DNA of 59,288 bases from Planctomycetota bacterium (GTDB taxonomy: Bacteria; Planctomycetota; B15-G4; JADJEK01). The notes under the pieces are model-generated. The model saw nothing but the letters and a program-made list of their open reading frames with translations, was not told the DNA's origin and did not search any database. This document shows, one piece after another, positions 1 to 8,857 of this stretch; positions within the stretch are counted from its first letter, which is position 1; the number at the start of each line of letters is the position of its first letter. The position numbers and the translations under genes are program-made. Location: contig JACQZJ010000050.1 of NCBI GenBank assembly GCA_016213895.1, positions 1-59,288 of the forward strand, read 5' to 3'.

Positions 1-732
1 GGGGTCCAGACCCGCCTCGGCCTGCAGGGCCTGCGCGATGTCCTGCTCGATCCGGCGCTGGACCAAGGTCCGGGTGTGCGCACGGATCAAGCCGGCGGTG
101 CGGCGGTCCGGCTCCAGGGCGGCGGCCGCGCGGTAGGCGTCCAGGGCCAGGTCGACCTGATCCAGCCGTTCGTGGATCAGACCCAGGGTCAGGGTGGCGC
201 GGGCGTCCGGCCGGATCCGGTTGGCCTGCTGGAGGGCCTCGGCGGCCTTGCCGTATTCCTGGCTGACCGTGGCTGGCTTCTCCTTGTTGCGCTCCATGGC
301 CTTCAACATGGTGTCGGTGAGCTTCTGGGTCAGTTCCTCCGAGTACAGCCGCACCATGCCCAGCGTCGTGGAGTCGTCGAACAGGACCGTGAGGATGGCG
401 CGGTCGCCGACCAGGGAGAGCTGGATGTTGTCGCGCTCCCCCTGATGGAAGAGGGCGGAGAACTCGCGTTCGCCGAGCAGCCGCGCCATCTCCTTGGTGG
501 CGGCGAAGGCGCCGGCCACCAGCGCGGAGATCGTGTCCGGGTGGAAGTCGCCCGCCTCGCCGGCCTTGGTGATGAGGTGCCCGTCCTTGTCGATGAGGTA
601 GGCGGAGCGCGCCCCGGACCTGCGCAGGAACTCGGCGAGCACGCGGTCGACCTGGACCATGTGCTCCTCGTAGTAGACCATGCGACCCTGACGCAGGGCC
701 GCGTCGGAGACCGCGGAGGATCGGTGACTCAC
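1..732 (-). CDS. Roadblock/LC7 domain protein with TPR-like tail (C terminus outside window)
   Basis: The 244 visible codons run off the left edge, so the C terminus is unknown. Residues ~20-140 read as a Roadblock/LC7 (MglB-like) fold, the partner domain of small Ras-like GTPases; SAYLIDKDGHLITKAG (residues 43-58) is a typical first strand pair. Residues ~155-220 look like one or two TPR units. The GTG start was chosen because AGGGAGGG lies 6 bases upstream and the preceding gene ends only 13 bases before it. It is the last visible gene of a five-gene minus-strand run containing a GTPase and two more Roadblock proteins, so a GTPase regulator or scaffold role is inferred from domain and context. 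Confidence 0.8.
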   Translation of the reverse strand, partial: MSHRSSAVSDAALRQGRMVYYEEHMVQVDRVLAEFLRRSGARSAYLIDKDGHLITKAGEAGDFHPDTISALVAGAFAATKEMARLLGEREFSALFHQGERDNIQLSLVGDRAILTVLFDDSTTLGMVRLYSEELTQKLTDTMLKAMERNKEKPATVSQEYGKAAEALQQANRIRPDARATLTLGLIHERLDQVDLALDAYRAAAALEPDRRTAGLIRAHTRTLVQRRIEQDIAQALQAEAGLDP

Positions 733-745
733 TTGCTTCCCTCCC

Positions 746-1921
746 TCAACCGAAGAAACGGGTGTAGGCGAACGCCGCGGCCGCGGCCGCCGCGATTCCG
801 CAGACCAGGCCCAGGGCCAGGGATCTGTTGCTGCTGGTACGGATCGGCGCCCCGGCGCGCCGGCCGCTGATGACGCGCACCTCGCGCCGGTACGACTCCG
901 CGGACGGCGGGGCGCCGCGGCAGGCCGCCGCCTTGGCCTCGGGATGCGGCGCCGCGGCGGACTCGGCGCGCGGCGCCGGCCTCGCCTGCGCCGGCCTCGG
1001 CCTTTCGAGCACGGCGGTCTGCGACGGCGCGGCGGCGAGCGGCGCCTGGCTCGGGGCCTTCGCGGGCGGCGCGCCGGCGCAGGCCGCCACGCCGATCTCC
1101 TCCAGCGGGTTCGTCGCGACCCGCGGCTGCCCCTGGAGGGGGAGCGTGCGCGGTTCCGCCTCGCGGCGCCGCGGCTCGGTCAGGACCTCGTTGCGCTCGA
1201 TCTGGAAGCCGCCCACGGCGGGCGGCGCGGCCATCGCCTGAACCACGGCTTCGTGCGCGCGCGGCTCCTCGACCGGCTCGGGCGCGGCGGGCGCGGCCGG
1301 CCTCTCCTCCACCGCGGGCGCCGCCAGACCTGACTGCTCGGTCGAGCTGATCCGGGCGAGGACCCGCGCCGAGAGCTCCTTCAGGGTCTGGACGACTCCT
1401 TCCCCCCGGCTCGCCACCGCCTCGAAGCTCGGCGCATCGAACCTGTTGAGGTGCTCGTTGAGCTCCTGCACCGGCATGGCGTCCGCCACGTCGCGCTTGT
1501 TCCACTGCAGCACCAGCGGGAACTTGCTCAGGTCCTTGCCCATCTCGGCCAGGTTCTCGCGCAGGTTGTCCAGGGACTCGAGGTTCTCGGCCAGCTTCGC
1601 GCGCGACGAATCGGCGACGAAGATGACGCCGTCGGCGCCGAGCAGCACCAGCTTGCGCGTCGAGTTGTAGTAGACCTGTCCGGGCACGGTGTAGAGGTGG
1701 AACTTGGTCTTCATGCCGGCGATCTCGCCCAGGTCGAGCGGCATGAAATCGAAGAAGAGCGTGCGGTCGCCATCAGTGGAGATGGAGGTCAGCTCGCCCT
1801 TGTTCTGCTCGGGCGTACGCTGGTGCACCATCTCCAGGTTGGTGGTCTTCCCCGAGAGGCCCGGCCCGTAGTAGACCAGCTTGCAGTTGATCTCCTTGCG
1901 GGCGAAGTTGATCTGGACCAT
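746..1921 (-). CDS. MglA-like small Ras-family GTPase with C-terminal membrane anchor
   Basis: A 391-residue protein whose first ~195 residues are a bacterial MglA-type GTPase: P-loop GPGLSGKTTN (19-28), PGQ switch motif (80-82) and guanine-specificity motif NKRD (141-144). MglA family members are cytoplasmic polarity or motility switches of about 195 residues. Here the GTPase is followed by ~170 residues of Ala/Pro/Glu-rich linker and a final hydrophobic segment (about 368-387, LALGLVCGIAAAAAAAFAYT) ending in RFFG, which looks like a tail anchor. AAGGA lies 6 bases before the ATG. Roadblock genes flank it on both sides, as with mglA/mglB pairs. GTPase identity is firm; the membrane anchoring is read from hydrophobicity only, and the cellular process is unknown. 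Confidence 0.9.
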   Translation of the reverse strand: MVQINFARKEINCKLVYYGPGLSGKTTNLEMVHQRTPEQNKGELTSISTDGDRTLFFDFMPLDLGEIAGMKTKFHLYTVPGQVYYNSTRKLVLLGADGVIFVADSSRAKLAENLESLDNLRENLAEMGKDLSKFPLVLQWNKRDVADAMPVQELNEHLNRFDAPSFEAVASRGEGVVQTLKELSARVLARISSTEQSGLAAPAVEERPAAPAAPEPVEEPRAHEAVVQAMAAPPAVGGFQIERNEVLTEPRRREAEPRTLPLQGQPRVATNPLEEIGVAACAGAPPAKAPSQAPLAAAPSQTAVLERPRPAQARPAPRAESAAAPHPEAKAAACRGAPPSAESYRREVRVISGRRAGAPIRTSSNRSLALGLVCGIAAAAAAAFAYTRFFG

Positions 1922-1965
1922 CGTTCATCCTTGCCTTGCGGCGGTTGGCGCCGCGCTGGTGTCCG

Positions 1966-2331
1966 TCACAGAGGCGCGTTCAATCGCGACAGCTCGCGGA
2001 TGCGCTGCGCCGGGCCAGCGATCTCGAGCAGGGTCAGCTCCAGGTCGAGCGACGGCTCCGTGACGATGACGAGCATCAGCTCGTCGACGGGCACGAAGAC
2101 GAGGCGGCCGAAGCTGGCCGTGAGGAGGACGCGCCGCGGCCGGCCGAGCCGGAGGTCGCGCGCCGCGCGCAGCGCCTGGCCGACCGCCGCCGAGGCGAGC
2201 GCCGCCACCGAGTCGGGCGCGAGCCCGTCGCACAGGTCGGCCGCGACGACCATGCCGTCGCTGGTCATGACCAGAGCGCCGCGCACTCCGACCCGCTGCT
2301 TGAGCTGGCGCACCGCCTCCCGCATGTTCAT
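1966..2331 (-). CDS. Small Roadblock/LC7 domain protein
   Basis: A 121-residue single-domain protein spanning the usual length of a stand-alone Roadblock/LC7 (MglB-like) subunit. The segment GALVMTSDGMVVAADL near the N terminus and LMLVIVTEPSLDLELTL near the C terminus fit the alternating strands of the fold. The ATG overlaps the stop of the upstream TPR-Roadblock gene as ATGA, indicating translational coupling. The MglA-like GTPase gene follows 44 bases downstream. By family analogy it is a GTPase-activating or co-localising partner of that GTPase; this is inference from domain and synteny. Confidence 0.8.
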   Translation of the reverse strand: MNMREAVRQLKQRVGVRGALVMTSDGMVVAADLCDGLAPDSVAALASAAVGQALRAARDLRLGRPRRVLLTASFGRLVFVPVDELMLVIVTEPSLDLELTLLEIAGPAQRIRELSRLNAPL

Positions 2332-3437
2332 CCTCTGACCAGGCGCTCGAGTGCGTCGCGCGCGGCCACGGCCGCCGCGCCCGCGTCCACCCGGGCCGGC
2401 AGCGCCAGGCCGGCCAGGGCGCCACGCTTCATCTCCAGCACGAACGCGCCGCTCTCTCCCTCGACCACCAGCGACGCCGGCACGCCCAGTTCCATACCGC
2501 GCGCGGCGCGCTGGCAGAGCGCCGCAAGGTCGCGCACGGCCGCGTCGAAAGCGCCGTCGCGCGCCGCGCCCCAGGCGGCGCCGCGCTCGTCGATGAGGAG
2601 CACGCGCTCGGCGCCCGAGATCCGCGCCAGGGCCTCGGCCTCGGCGCCGGGCTCGGCGAAGGGGGCGCGCTCCCGCGCCGCGGCGTCCTCGGCGGCCGTC
2701 TCCTCCTCCCAGGGCAAGCGGCCGTGGAGCAGCCGCATGCGCTCCTCGACCTCGGCGAGCAGCGAGCGGAAGTCCTCGGCGTGCGCCGCGTCTCCCGGCT
2801 GCTCGCGTTCGAGGGCGTCTCGCAGGCGCGCCGCCCGCTCGTGCTCGGGCGCGATGGCGAGCAGCCGCGCGATCTGCGCGCGCGCGTGCGGCACCCCGCC
2901 CACGCGGTAGGACAGCTCCGCCAGCAGGAGGCGCGGCTTCAGCGCCTCGGGCTCGACGTCGAGCGCGCGCCGCAGCAGGTCCTCCGCGGCCAGCGCGTCC
3001 GCGGCGGCGGCGCTCTCGAGGAAGCGGTGCAGGCGCAGCTCGCCGAGCTGAGCGAGCACCGTGCCGTTCTCCCCGTAGCGCTCCAGCGCCTCGCGCAGCA
3101 CCTGGGCGTGCTGGTCCCACCTGTCCAGGGAGCGATAGGCGTCGGCCAGCTCGAGGGCCGCCTGCGGGCAGGGACGGCGCTGCACCAGCTCCTTCGCCGC
3201 CCGCAGCCGGCGCACCTTCTCCTCGCTCGCGACCAGGAGCCGCACGCGCGCCAACTCGGCGGAAGCGGGAAAGAGGGAGAGGCCCGACTGCAGAACCTCG
3301 GCGGCGACCTCCGCCTCCCCCAGCCCGAGGTAGGCACGCGCCAGCTCGGCGATGGCGTGGGGGCGCGGCTCGCTTGCCAGCCTGCGCCGCATGCGCGACA
3401 GGCGGATCCTCTCTCGAGAGTGGGCGAGGAATCCCAT
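2328..3437 (-). CDS. TPR protein with C-terminal Roadblock-like domain
   Basis: About 369 residues. The N-terminal two thirds are helical TPR-type repeats (for example AIAELARAYLGLGEAEVAAE, then repeated A-L-L-x-A patterns to ~residue 200). The last ~95 residues (from RISGAERVLLIDERGAAWG) look like a Roadblock/LC7 domain. I take the ATG at 3437 as start; a TTG 15 bases upstream (3452) is also possible, but neither has a convincing ribosome site. The stop overlaps the next gene start (ATGA). The TPR plus Roadblock architecture suggests an adaptor linking the downstream GTPase to other proteins. No catalytic motif is visible. Confidence 0.7.
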   Translation of the reverse strand: MGFLAHSRERIRLSRMRRRLASEPRPHAIAELARAYLGLGEAEVAAEVLQSGLSLFPASAELARVRLLVASEEKVRRLRAAKELVQRRPCPQAALELADAYRSLDRWDQHAQVLREALERYGENGTVLAQLGELRLHRFLESAAAADALAAEDLLRRALDVEPEALKPRLLLAELSYRVGGVPHARAQIARLLAIAPEHERAARLRDALEREQPGDAAHAEDFRSLLAEVEERMRLLHGRLPWEEETAAEDAAARERAPFAEPGAEAEALARISGAERVLLIDERGAAWGAARDGAFDAAVRDLAALCQRAARGMELGVPASLVVEGESGAFVLEMKRGALAGLALPARVDAGAAAVAARDALERLVRG

Positions 3438-3486
3438 GCGCACTGCTTTCAACGTCCTGTTCTGGTCCGAGAACGACCGGACCAGG

Positions 3487-6400
3487 TCACTTATCGGCCG
3501 CGCTTTCCCGGCGGCTTTCGCAGAAAAGACCGATTACCTTGCCAGTTCCCGCGGCGAACACGCCGCGGCCGTCCTGCACGACTCCTTGCTGCGTGATGCG
3601 CGCGTCCCCGGAGAAGCGCGCTGCCTCCTCCAGACGCGCGCGGGAGAGCACCAGGACCGTGCCGTCCGCGCTCGCGGCCGCGACGCACGAGCCGCCGCCC
3701 TCGGCCAGGCGCAGGCCCCCCTCGCGAGTGGCGACCACCCGAGCGGCGGCGAGGTCCACGGCGGCGAGCCGGCCGCCTCCCCCTACCACGGGCAGGCGCG
3801 CGTCGGCGCTGATCTCGAGCACGGGCCGTCCGTCCAGGGCGGCCACGGAGGCCAGGTGCTCGGCCTTCTGGATGCGGAACACGTGCAGCGCCCCTGCTTC
3901 GTCCCCGTAGAAGAGCAGGTCGCCCTGCGTGGCGAGCGCGCTGACCCGGCCGGCCGCCGGCCCCGGATTCCTGAGCGCGGTCAGCGATCGATCCGGGGCG
4001 CAGATCCAGACCTTGCCGCCCTCGCACCCAACCGCGAAGCGGCCGCCGCCGATCGCGACCGGCCCGGCGGAGACCGGCGCCGGCAGGGTAAGGAGCGGCA
4101 GCGCCTCGCCGCCCAGCGCCGGGCCGAGGGCGAGGCCGCCGCCCTCGAGCGCGATCGCGACCATGGCGCCGGAGAAGGCCGCGCGGCCCGCCGGCCGGCC
4201 GGGAAGAGCGACCTCGCCAATCGTCTGGCCGCTCGCGCGATCGAGATTGAGGAGCTTGCGCTCCGTGGTCGGGACGGCGATGCGGTCGCCGAAGAGGACG
4301 GGCGCCGCGGTCGCCTCGGCGAGGTCGGGCAGCTCGCGCATCCACCTGACCGCGAAGGACGCGGCGTCGAGGGCCGCCACGCGGCCGCTGGCCAGCGCCA
4401 GCACGACGATGTCGCCGTCGAACGCCGCGGGCTGCATGACCTCGAACGGCAGGATCGTCTCGAGGTCGGCGCAGCGCGCCAGGTCGAAGTGGAGGGACGC
4501 CTGGTCCGCGGCCTTGACGCGCGACTGCGCCCGCACGTAGCCGTCCCGCGTAAGCGCGATCTCGACGTCGCCCTTGCTCGGCAGGTCGAGCACGAACGGG
4601 GTCTCGGCGTGGACGTAGCTGCTTTCCATGCCGATGCGCACCGGCTGGCCGTCGACGAAGACGCGCGCCTTCGCCGGGCTGCTCGAGACCCGGACCGGCA
4701 GCCGCACGTCGGCCGCCTCGGGCGCGTTGGGGTAGTCCTGGATCAGCTCGCGCAGGCGGCAATGCGCCTCCTCGAACTGGCCGGCGTTCCTGAAGAACGT
4801 CGCCTCGCTTTGCAGGCGGCTGGCGGCGGCGAGGTACTGCTCGAGGGAGTCGATCGCTTCCTGCACCTCGAAGGGATCCTCGCGGCCGGAGAGCGCCAGC
4901 GCCTTCTTGAGGAGATCCACCGCTTCCCGGTAGTTGCCGGTGTGGCGTGCGCCGAGCGCCGCCTCCTTGAAGACGCGCGCCTGCTTCAGCCGATCGTGCT
5001 CCTCCTCGCCCTCCACCTCGGCCCGGTAGCGATCCACCTCGGCGGTGTGCAGCTCCGCCACCTCCAGCTCGCGCAGCTTCTCGAAGGAGAGCAGGAACGG
5101 GATGGTCAGCGGGAAGCGCCGCAGGATGCCGCCGTAGAACTCCCTGCCCTGCTCGAACTCGCGCGTCAGCAGGAAGTCCTCGAGGGAAAACTCGGAGTAG
5201 GCGCGCAGCGCCGCCGACGAGTACTTGCCGTAGCCGACGAAGAACGCCCCGAACGCCAGCGCCATGGCCAGCGCGCGGGCGGCCGAGCGCCGCCGCTGGC
5301 GCCGGACGCGCACCGCGTCCCCGAGCCGGCCGAGGCGCTCGGCCAGGTCTCCGCGCGACGGGTCGAGGAGCTGCGCCTTCTTCACGCAGCGTACCGCGCC
5401 TTGGAAGTCGCGCGCCGCCGCGCGGCGCTCGGAGGCGCGCAGCAGCGCGTCCACCGCGAACGCCACCTGGCCGAGGCGCGCCGACAGGTCCGACACGCGC
5501 TCGATGTCCGCCGGCCGGTCCGCGGCCAGGTCGAGCAGGCCGCTCAGGACGAGCACCAGCTCCTCGGAGCGCCCCAGCTCGAAGAGGATGCGCGCCAGGT
5601 CGGATCCCTCCGCCTCGGGGTCGTAGGCGGCGCGCGCGAACTGCGCCGCCGCCACCTTGCGCAGGGCGAAGAGTCGCTCGCGCGCCTCGACCTGCGTCGG
5701 CAGGAGCTGGCGGATGCGCATGTAGAGCTTCACCGCCGCGTCCAGGTTCCCGCCCGCCTCGGCCTTGCGGCCGGCCGCGAGGTAGTGCTCTGCCGCCTTG
5801 TCGCACTCGTCGAGCGTCTCGTGCGCCTGCCCCGCCCCGGCCAGCACCGCGACGTCGCCGGCGCCGAGCGCGATGGCGCGGCGGAAGAGGTTGACCGCGG
5901 ACCTGACGGTGCCCGCCGCCAGGCAGGCGCGCGCGCGCTCCAGCAGGTCCTCGACCGGAACGGCCGCGGCGACGCGCGCGTCCAGGAGCAGCGCGATCTT
6001 GCGGAACACGACGAAGCGCGAGATCTCGGTGCGCTCGATGATCTCGTCCACGGTGCGCACGCCGTCGATCGCGTCGAACACTGCACGCGCGTCCGCGTCG
6101 TTCTCGCGCGCGTCGAGGCGCGACAGGTCGGAGCGCGTCTCGACGACGTGGTCGCCGGACGCGACCAACGTCTTGATGAACTCCCACTCGTCGATGCGCC
6201 GCGCCGCCTCCATGATGAGCGCGTTCGGCGAGAGGGCGAGCTCGCGCTCCATCTCCCCCGCCTCGTCCGGGAGGTCGCCGTCGCGGAACTCGAAGGACGC
6301 GTCCCCGAGGAAGAACAGCTCGTAGACCTCCTCCTCGAGCTGGCGGCGCAGGGCCTGGATGCGCTCCTCCGGCTTGAGGACCTTCATCTCCACCAGGGTG

Positions 6401-6669
6401 GCGAGCAAGTCCTTGCCGACCACACCCATGTTGCAGCGCGCACGCTCGGCCTTCTCCGCGCAGAGCAGGTTGGCCCGCACCAGGGCGCGCACCGCCCTCC
6501 TCACCAGGAGATCGGCCTGGCAAGGCACGAACACGCCCTCCGCCGTGAAGAAGAGCCGCCGCTTCACGCCGTCGTGCACGATCTCCAGCGTGCCCGCCTT
6601 CTGGTTGAGGATGAGCATCTGGAAGACGTGCGCGAGATCGACGCTGTTGAGATCGCCCCGCAGTGGCAT
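3487..6669 (-). CDS. DUF4388-TPR-PEGA-like-beta-propeller membrane protein
   Basis: A large protein of ~1060 residues with four parts. The N terminus MPLRGDLNSVDLAHVFQML is the hallmark of DUF4388 (PATAN), a domain common in two-component and gliding-associated proteins. TPR-type helices follow, then one transmembrane segment (ALAMALAFGAFFVGYG), a coiled or TPR region, a PEGA-like beta segment (VRVSSSPAKARVFVDGQPV), and a C-terminal PQQ/WD-like propeller with repeated GDxxxV-AAxD units. I chose the ATG at 6669 because DUF4388 normally begins right at the start; a longer ORF extends to 6729 with no better ribosome site. It heads the Roadblock/GTPase cluster and could be its membrane receptor or scaffold. 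Function is inferred from architecture. Confidence 0.75.
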   Translation of the reverse strand: MPLRGDLNSVDLAHVFQMLILNQKAGTLEIVHDGVKRRLFFTAEGVFVPCQADLLVRRAVRALVRANLLCAEKAERARCNMGVVGKDLLATLVEMKVLKPEERIQALRRQLEEEVYELFFLGDASFEFRDGDLPDEAGEMERELALSPNALIMEAARRIDEWEFIKTLVASGDHVVETRSDLSRLDARENDADARAVFDAIDGVRTVDEIIERTEISRFVVFRKIALLLDARVAAAVPVEDLLERARACLAAGTVRSAVNLFRRAIALGAGDVAVLAGAGQAHETLDECDKAAEHYLAAGRKAEAGGNLDAAVKLYMRIRQLLPTQVEARERLFALRKVAAAQFARAAYDPEAEGSDLARILFELGRSEELVLVLSGLLDLAADRPADIERVSDLSARLGQVAFAVDALLRASERRAAARDFQGAVRCVKKAQLLDPSRGDLAERLGRLGDAVRVRRQRRRSAARALAMALAFGAFFVGYGKYSSAALRAYSEFSLEDFLLTREFEQGREFYGGILRRFPLTIPFLLSFEKLRELEVAELHTAEVDRYRAEVEGEEEHDRLKQARVFKEAALGARHTGNYREAVDLLKKALALSGREDPFEVQEAIDSLEQYLAAASRLQSEATFFRNAGQFEEAHCRLRELIQDYPNAPEAADVRLPVRVSSSPAKARVFVDGQPVRIGMESSYVHAETPFVLDLPSKGDVEIALTRDGYVRAQSRVKAADQASLHFDLARCADLETILPFEVMQPAAFDGDIVVLALASGRVAALDAASFAVRWMRELPDLAEATAAPVLFGDRIAVPTTERKLLNLDRASGQTIGEVALPGRPAGRAAFSGAMVAIALEGGGLALGPALGGEALPLLTLPAPVSAGPVAIGGGRFAVGCEGGKVWICAPDRSLTALRNPGPAAGRVSALATQGDLLFYGDEAGALHVFRIQKAEHLASVAALDGRPVLEISADARLPVVGGGGRLAAVDLAAARVVATREGGLRLAEGGGSCVAAASADGTVLVLSRARLEEAARFSGDARITQQGVVQDGRGVFAAGTGKVIGLFCESRRESAADK

Positions 6670-7058
6670 GGTGTGATGTTTCGCTCGGCCCCCGGCGAAG
6701 AGGCTGTGACAGCTCTTCCTCATCGTCATTGGAGGGCCGCTACTTGTGGGGAAGACGGGGTCGATCGCCTTCTCGCGCGGACGGGCGCGCGGCGGGCGCG
6801 CGCCCCTTGCCCAGTGCCGGATCGAAGGAACGGCCCTGCCGAATCGCCCAATCCGCTGCGTCCAATCAGGTTAGGATGACGCGGCGGCCCAGCACGCGCT
6901 TCAGGCTCGCCGGCGCCGGCCGCGGTCGTTTCAGCGCGGCAACGCCTGCGCCCGCGCGACTGCGCGCCCGCTCCCGGCGCCTGCCTTGTTCGGAGCTCAC
7001 GCTCCTTGCTATCATCCGCGTTCGCCCGACATCCCCCTCCGAGAACGGCCTCACCGAC
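6670..7058. other. Divergent intergenic region
   Basis: 389 bases between the minus-strand GTPase cluster and the plus-strand TPR gene. I see no convincing small gene or RNA. The only promoter-like elements I can support face right (6986-7015). The minus-strand promoter of the large DUF4388 gene must lie here, but no clear -35/-10 pair is visible. Confidence 0.5.
6986..7015 (+). promoter_or_regulatory. Putative sigma70-type promoter of the small TPR gene
   Basis: TTGTTC at 6986-6991, an 18-base spacer and TATCAT at 7010-7015, 43 bases before the chosen ATG at 7059. The -10 sits in a TGCTATCAT context resembling other start regions here (TGCTAGACT before panB, CGCTATACT before hemE). Confidence 0.4.
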
Positions 7059-7559
7059 ATGCGGATCGTGCGCCTGCTGAGACATTCCTGGGACCGCGCC
7101 ATCGCCCTGCTGCACCTGCGGCGCGGCACGAGCCTGTACCGCAAGGGCAGGTTCGCCCCGGCGGCGTCGCACCTGCATGAGGCGCTCTTCCTCGGCGGTC
7201 CGTCGTTCACCGCCCACCTCTTCCTCGGCCGAATCTACCTGAGGCTCAACCGCTTCGATCGGGCGCGGCAGGAGCTCGCGCGGGCGAGGTTCATGAACCC
7301 GGGCCGCTTCGCGGCGCAGGTGTTGCCGGAGGACATGCTCCTGGAGATGATCGAGCGCATCCTGCGGCCCGATCACCAGGGAGGCTGCGCCGCCGCCGGC
7401 CGCGAGCCGGCGCAGCGGCATTTCGTGGCTCAGCGAGAAGCCGCGGACGACTTCTCCTCTCCCGCCGAGCGCGACCGTTTCCGCGCCCTCCCCCCGATTC
7501 AGCCCGAGGACAGCGAGAACCTGAACTGGGGCGAGCTCGGCAGGCTCCTGGAAGAGTGA
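7059..7559 (+). CDS. Small TPR-repeat protein, unknown function
   Basis: 166 residues. Residues ~15-85 form two TPR-like helical pairs (SLYRKGRFAPAASHLHEALF, then FLGRIYLRLNRFDRARQELA). The C-terminal half is polar and low in recognisable structure, ending LNWGELGRLLEE. No signal peptide or membrane segment is visible. The ATG at 7059 is preferred over the much longer open frame because the repeat pattern begins just after it and a promoter-like pair lies upstream. It is transcribed away from the GTPase cluster and towards gcvH; no function can be assigned. Confidence 0.6.
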   Translation: MRIVRLLRHSWDRAIALLHLRRGTSLYRKGRFAPAASHLHEALFLGGPSFTAHLFLGRIYLRLNRFDRARQELARARFMNPGRFAAQVLPEDMLLEMIERILRPDHQGGCAAAGREPAQRHFVAQREAADDFSSPAERDRFRALPPIQPEDSENLNWGELGRLLEE

Positions 7560-7700
7560 GCGGGCGCCGCCGCGGGCTCGCGCGGCGCGGGCGCGCACCG
7601 CGCAATTCCGCCTACGGGCTTGCGCGCGCGGGCGGCTCTCCTTGAAATCCTCGCACGACCATTCGACCGGCAGCCCAGTTGCAGAGGAGCGTGAGAACTC

Positions 7701-8084
7701 GTGATTCCGAATGACCGCCGATACCTCGAGACGCATGAGTGGGCCAAGCTGGACGGCAGCATCGTCGCGGTCGGCATCACCGACTTCGCGGTCAAGCACC
7801 TCACGGATCTGGTCTACATCGACCTGCCGTCGGTGGGCGATCCCGTCGCCAAGGGGGAGCGTTTCGGCGAGGTGGAGTCGGTGAAGGCCGTGTCCGACCT
7901 CAATGCTCCGGTCAGCGGTGAGATCGTCGAGGTGAATGACGCCCTGGCCGGCGATCTCGAGATCGTCGCCCGCGATCCCTATGGGGACGGCTGGATGATC
8001 AAGGTGAAGGTCCAGTCGGCGGCGGAGTTCCAGGCGCTGCTCGACGCCGCGGCCTACGAGACGGTCGCCGCGGAAGAGGCCTGA
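7701..8084 (+). CDS. gcvH: Glycine cleavage system H protein
   Basis: 127 residues, the normal length for the H protein, the lipoyl-carrying shuttle of the glycine cleavage system that passes the aminomethyl group between P, T and L proteins in the cytoplasm. The lipoylation motif ESVKAVSD places the modified lysine at residue 62, and the N-terminal RYLETHEWAK and central GITDFAVKHLTDLVYIDLP are canonical. Start is GTG with GAGGAG upstream. It converges with a lipoate-protein ligase-like gene 21 bases away, which could attach its lipoyl group. No other gcv genes are in the window. Confidence 0.97.
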   Translation: MIPNDRRYLETHEWAKLDGSIVAVGITDFAVKHLTDLVYIDLPSVGDPVAKGERFGEVESVKAVSDLNAPVSGEIVEVNDALAGDLEIVARDPYGDGWMIKVKVQSAAEFQALLDAAAYETVAAEEA

Positions 8085-8105
8085 GCCGGCGCGGCCGCGG
8101 GGCGC

Positions 8106-8813
8106 TCAGCGCCGCCTGTTCCAGGCGTCCGTCGCGAAGCGCCGCCGCACCAGATCCTCTGCCCGCAGCAGCTCCTCGCCGCTCGGCTGGGACGGCTCGA
8201 GTTCCCGCCCGAGCGCCTCGCTGAAGCCGGCGGCGAGCGCCGCCGCCACCTCGCTGAAGGCGGGCGCGCGCCCGAGCAGGCCCTCGAGGCACGCCGCCTC
8301 GGGCGCGAGCTGGTTCCTGCGGATCGGTATCGAGCCGTGGTGAAGGATGCGGTCCCGCCAGCGCCGCTGCGCCGATCCAACCAGCTTCCGCCCCGCGGCC
8401 ACCAGATCGAACGCCGTCGCCTGATAGAAGCAGACCGGCTCGCCGCCGCGGCCCGAATCGGAGCGCGCCGCGCCGCCCGCGCGCGCCTCGGCCCGCACCC
8501 CGAGGCGCGCCAGCCCGCGCGCCACGGCGGCGTGGATGCGGTGGTACGAGTCCTCGACCGCGCCCGCGAAGAGCGGGTCACGGGGAAGCGCCGCGAGCGC
8601 GAACGTCAGGTCGTCGCGGTGGCAGATCGCCCGCCCGCCGGTGACGCGCCGCACCAGCACGAGCCCAAGCCGCTCGAGCACGGCGTCCGGGAACTCGGCG
8701 GAGCGTTGGAAGTAGCCGAGGGACAGTCCCGGCGGGTCGAAGGCGTAGAGCCTGAGCACCGGCGGGAAGGGCTCCAGCGCCTGGTCAAGCGCCATGTTGA
8801 GCCAAGGGTGCAT
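8106..8813 (-). CDS. Lipoate-protein ligase-family protein (LplA/BPL fold)
   Basis: About 235 residues of the biotin/lipoate ligase fold. Recognisable elements are NMALDQAL at the start, the nucleotide/lipoyl loop RRVTGGRAICHRDDLTFAL, and KLVGSAQRRW followed by ILHHGSIPI, all typical of lipoate ligases that attach lipoyl groups to carrier lysines. The ATG at 8813 is the first standard start, but the family usually has a few residues before NMALD. A CTG about eight codons upstream with GGAGGG before it is a possible true start. It follows the SurA-like gene on the same strand and converges with gcvH, a natural substrate. Whether it uses free lipoate or octanoyl-ACP cannot be told. Confidence 0.85.
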   Translation of the reverse strand: MHPWLNMALDQALEPFPPVLRLYAFDPPGLSLGYFQRSAEFPDAVLERLGLVLVRRVTGGRAICHRDDLTFALAALPRDPLFAGAVEDSYHRIHAAVARGLARLGVRAEARAGGAARSDSGRGGEPVCFYQATAFDLVAAGRKLVGSAQRRWRDRILHHGSIPIRRNQLAPEAACLEGLLGRAPAFSEVAAALAAGFSEALGRELEPSQPSGEELLRAEDLVRRRFATDAWNRRR

Positions 8814-8857
8814 CCCGCCGCTCAGGATCAGCCGCAGCGGGCGATTGCCCTCCCGGC

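Noticed and set aside
3352-6879. 1175-codon open frame antisense to the DUF4388 gene
   Set aside because: High GC content opens long antisense frames; the translation is Arg/Glu/His-rich with no domains, while the opposite strand shows clear DUF4388, TPR and propeller features.
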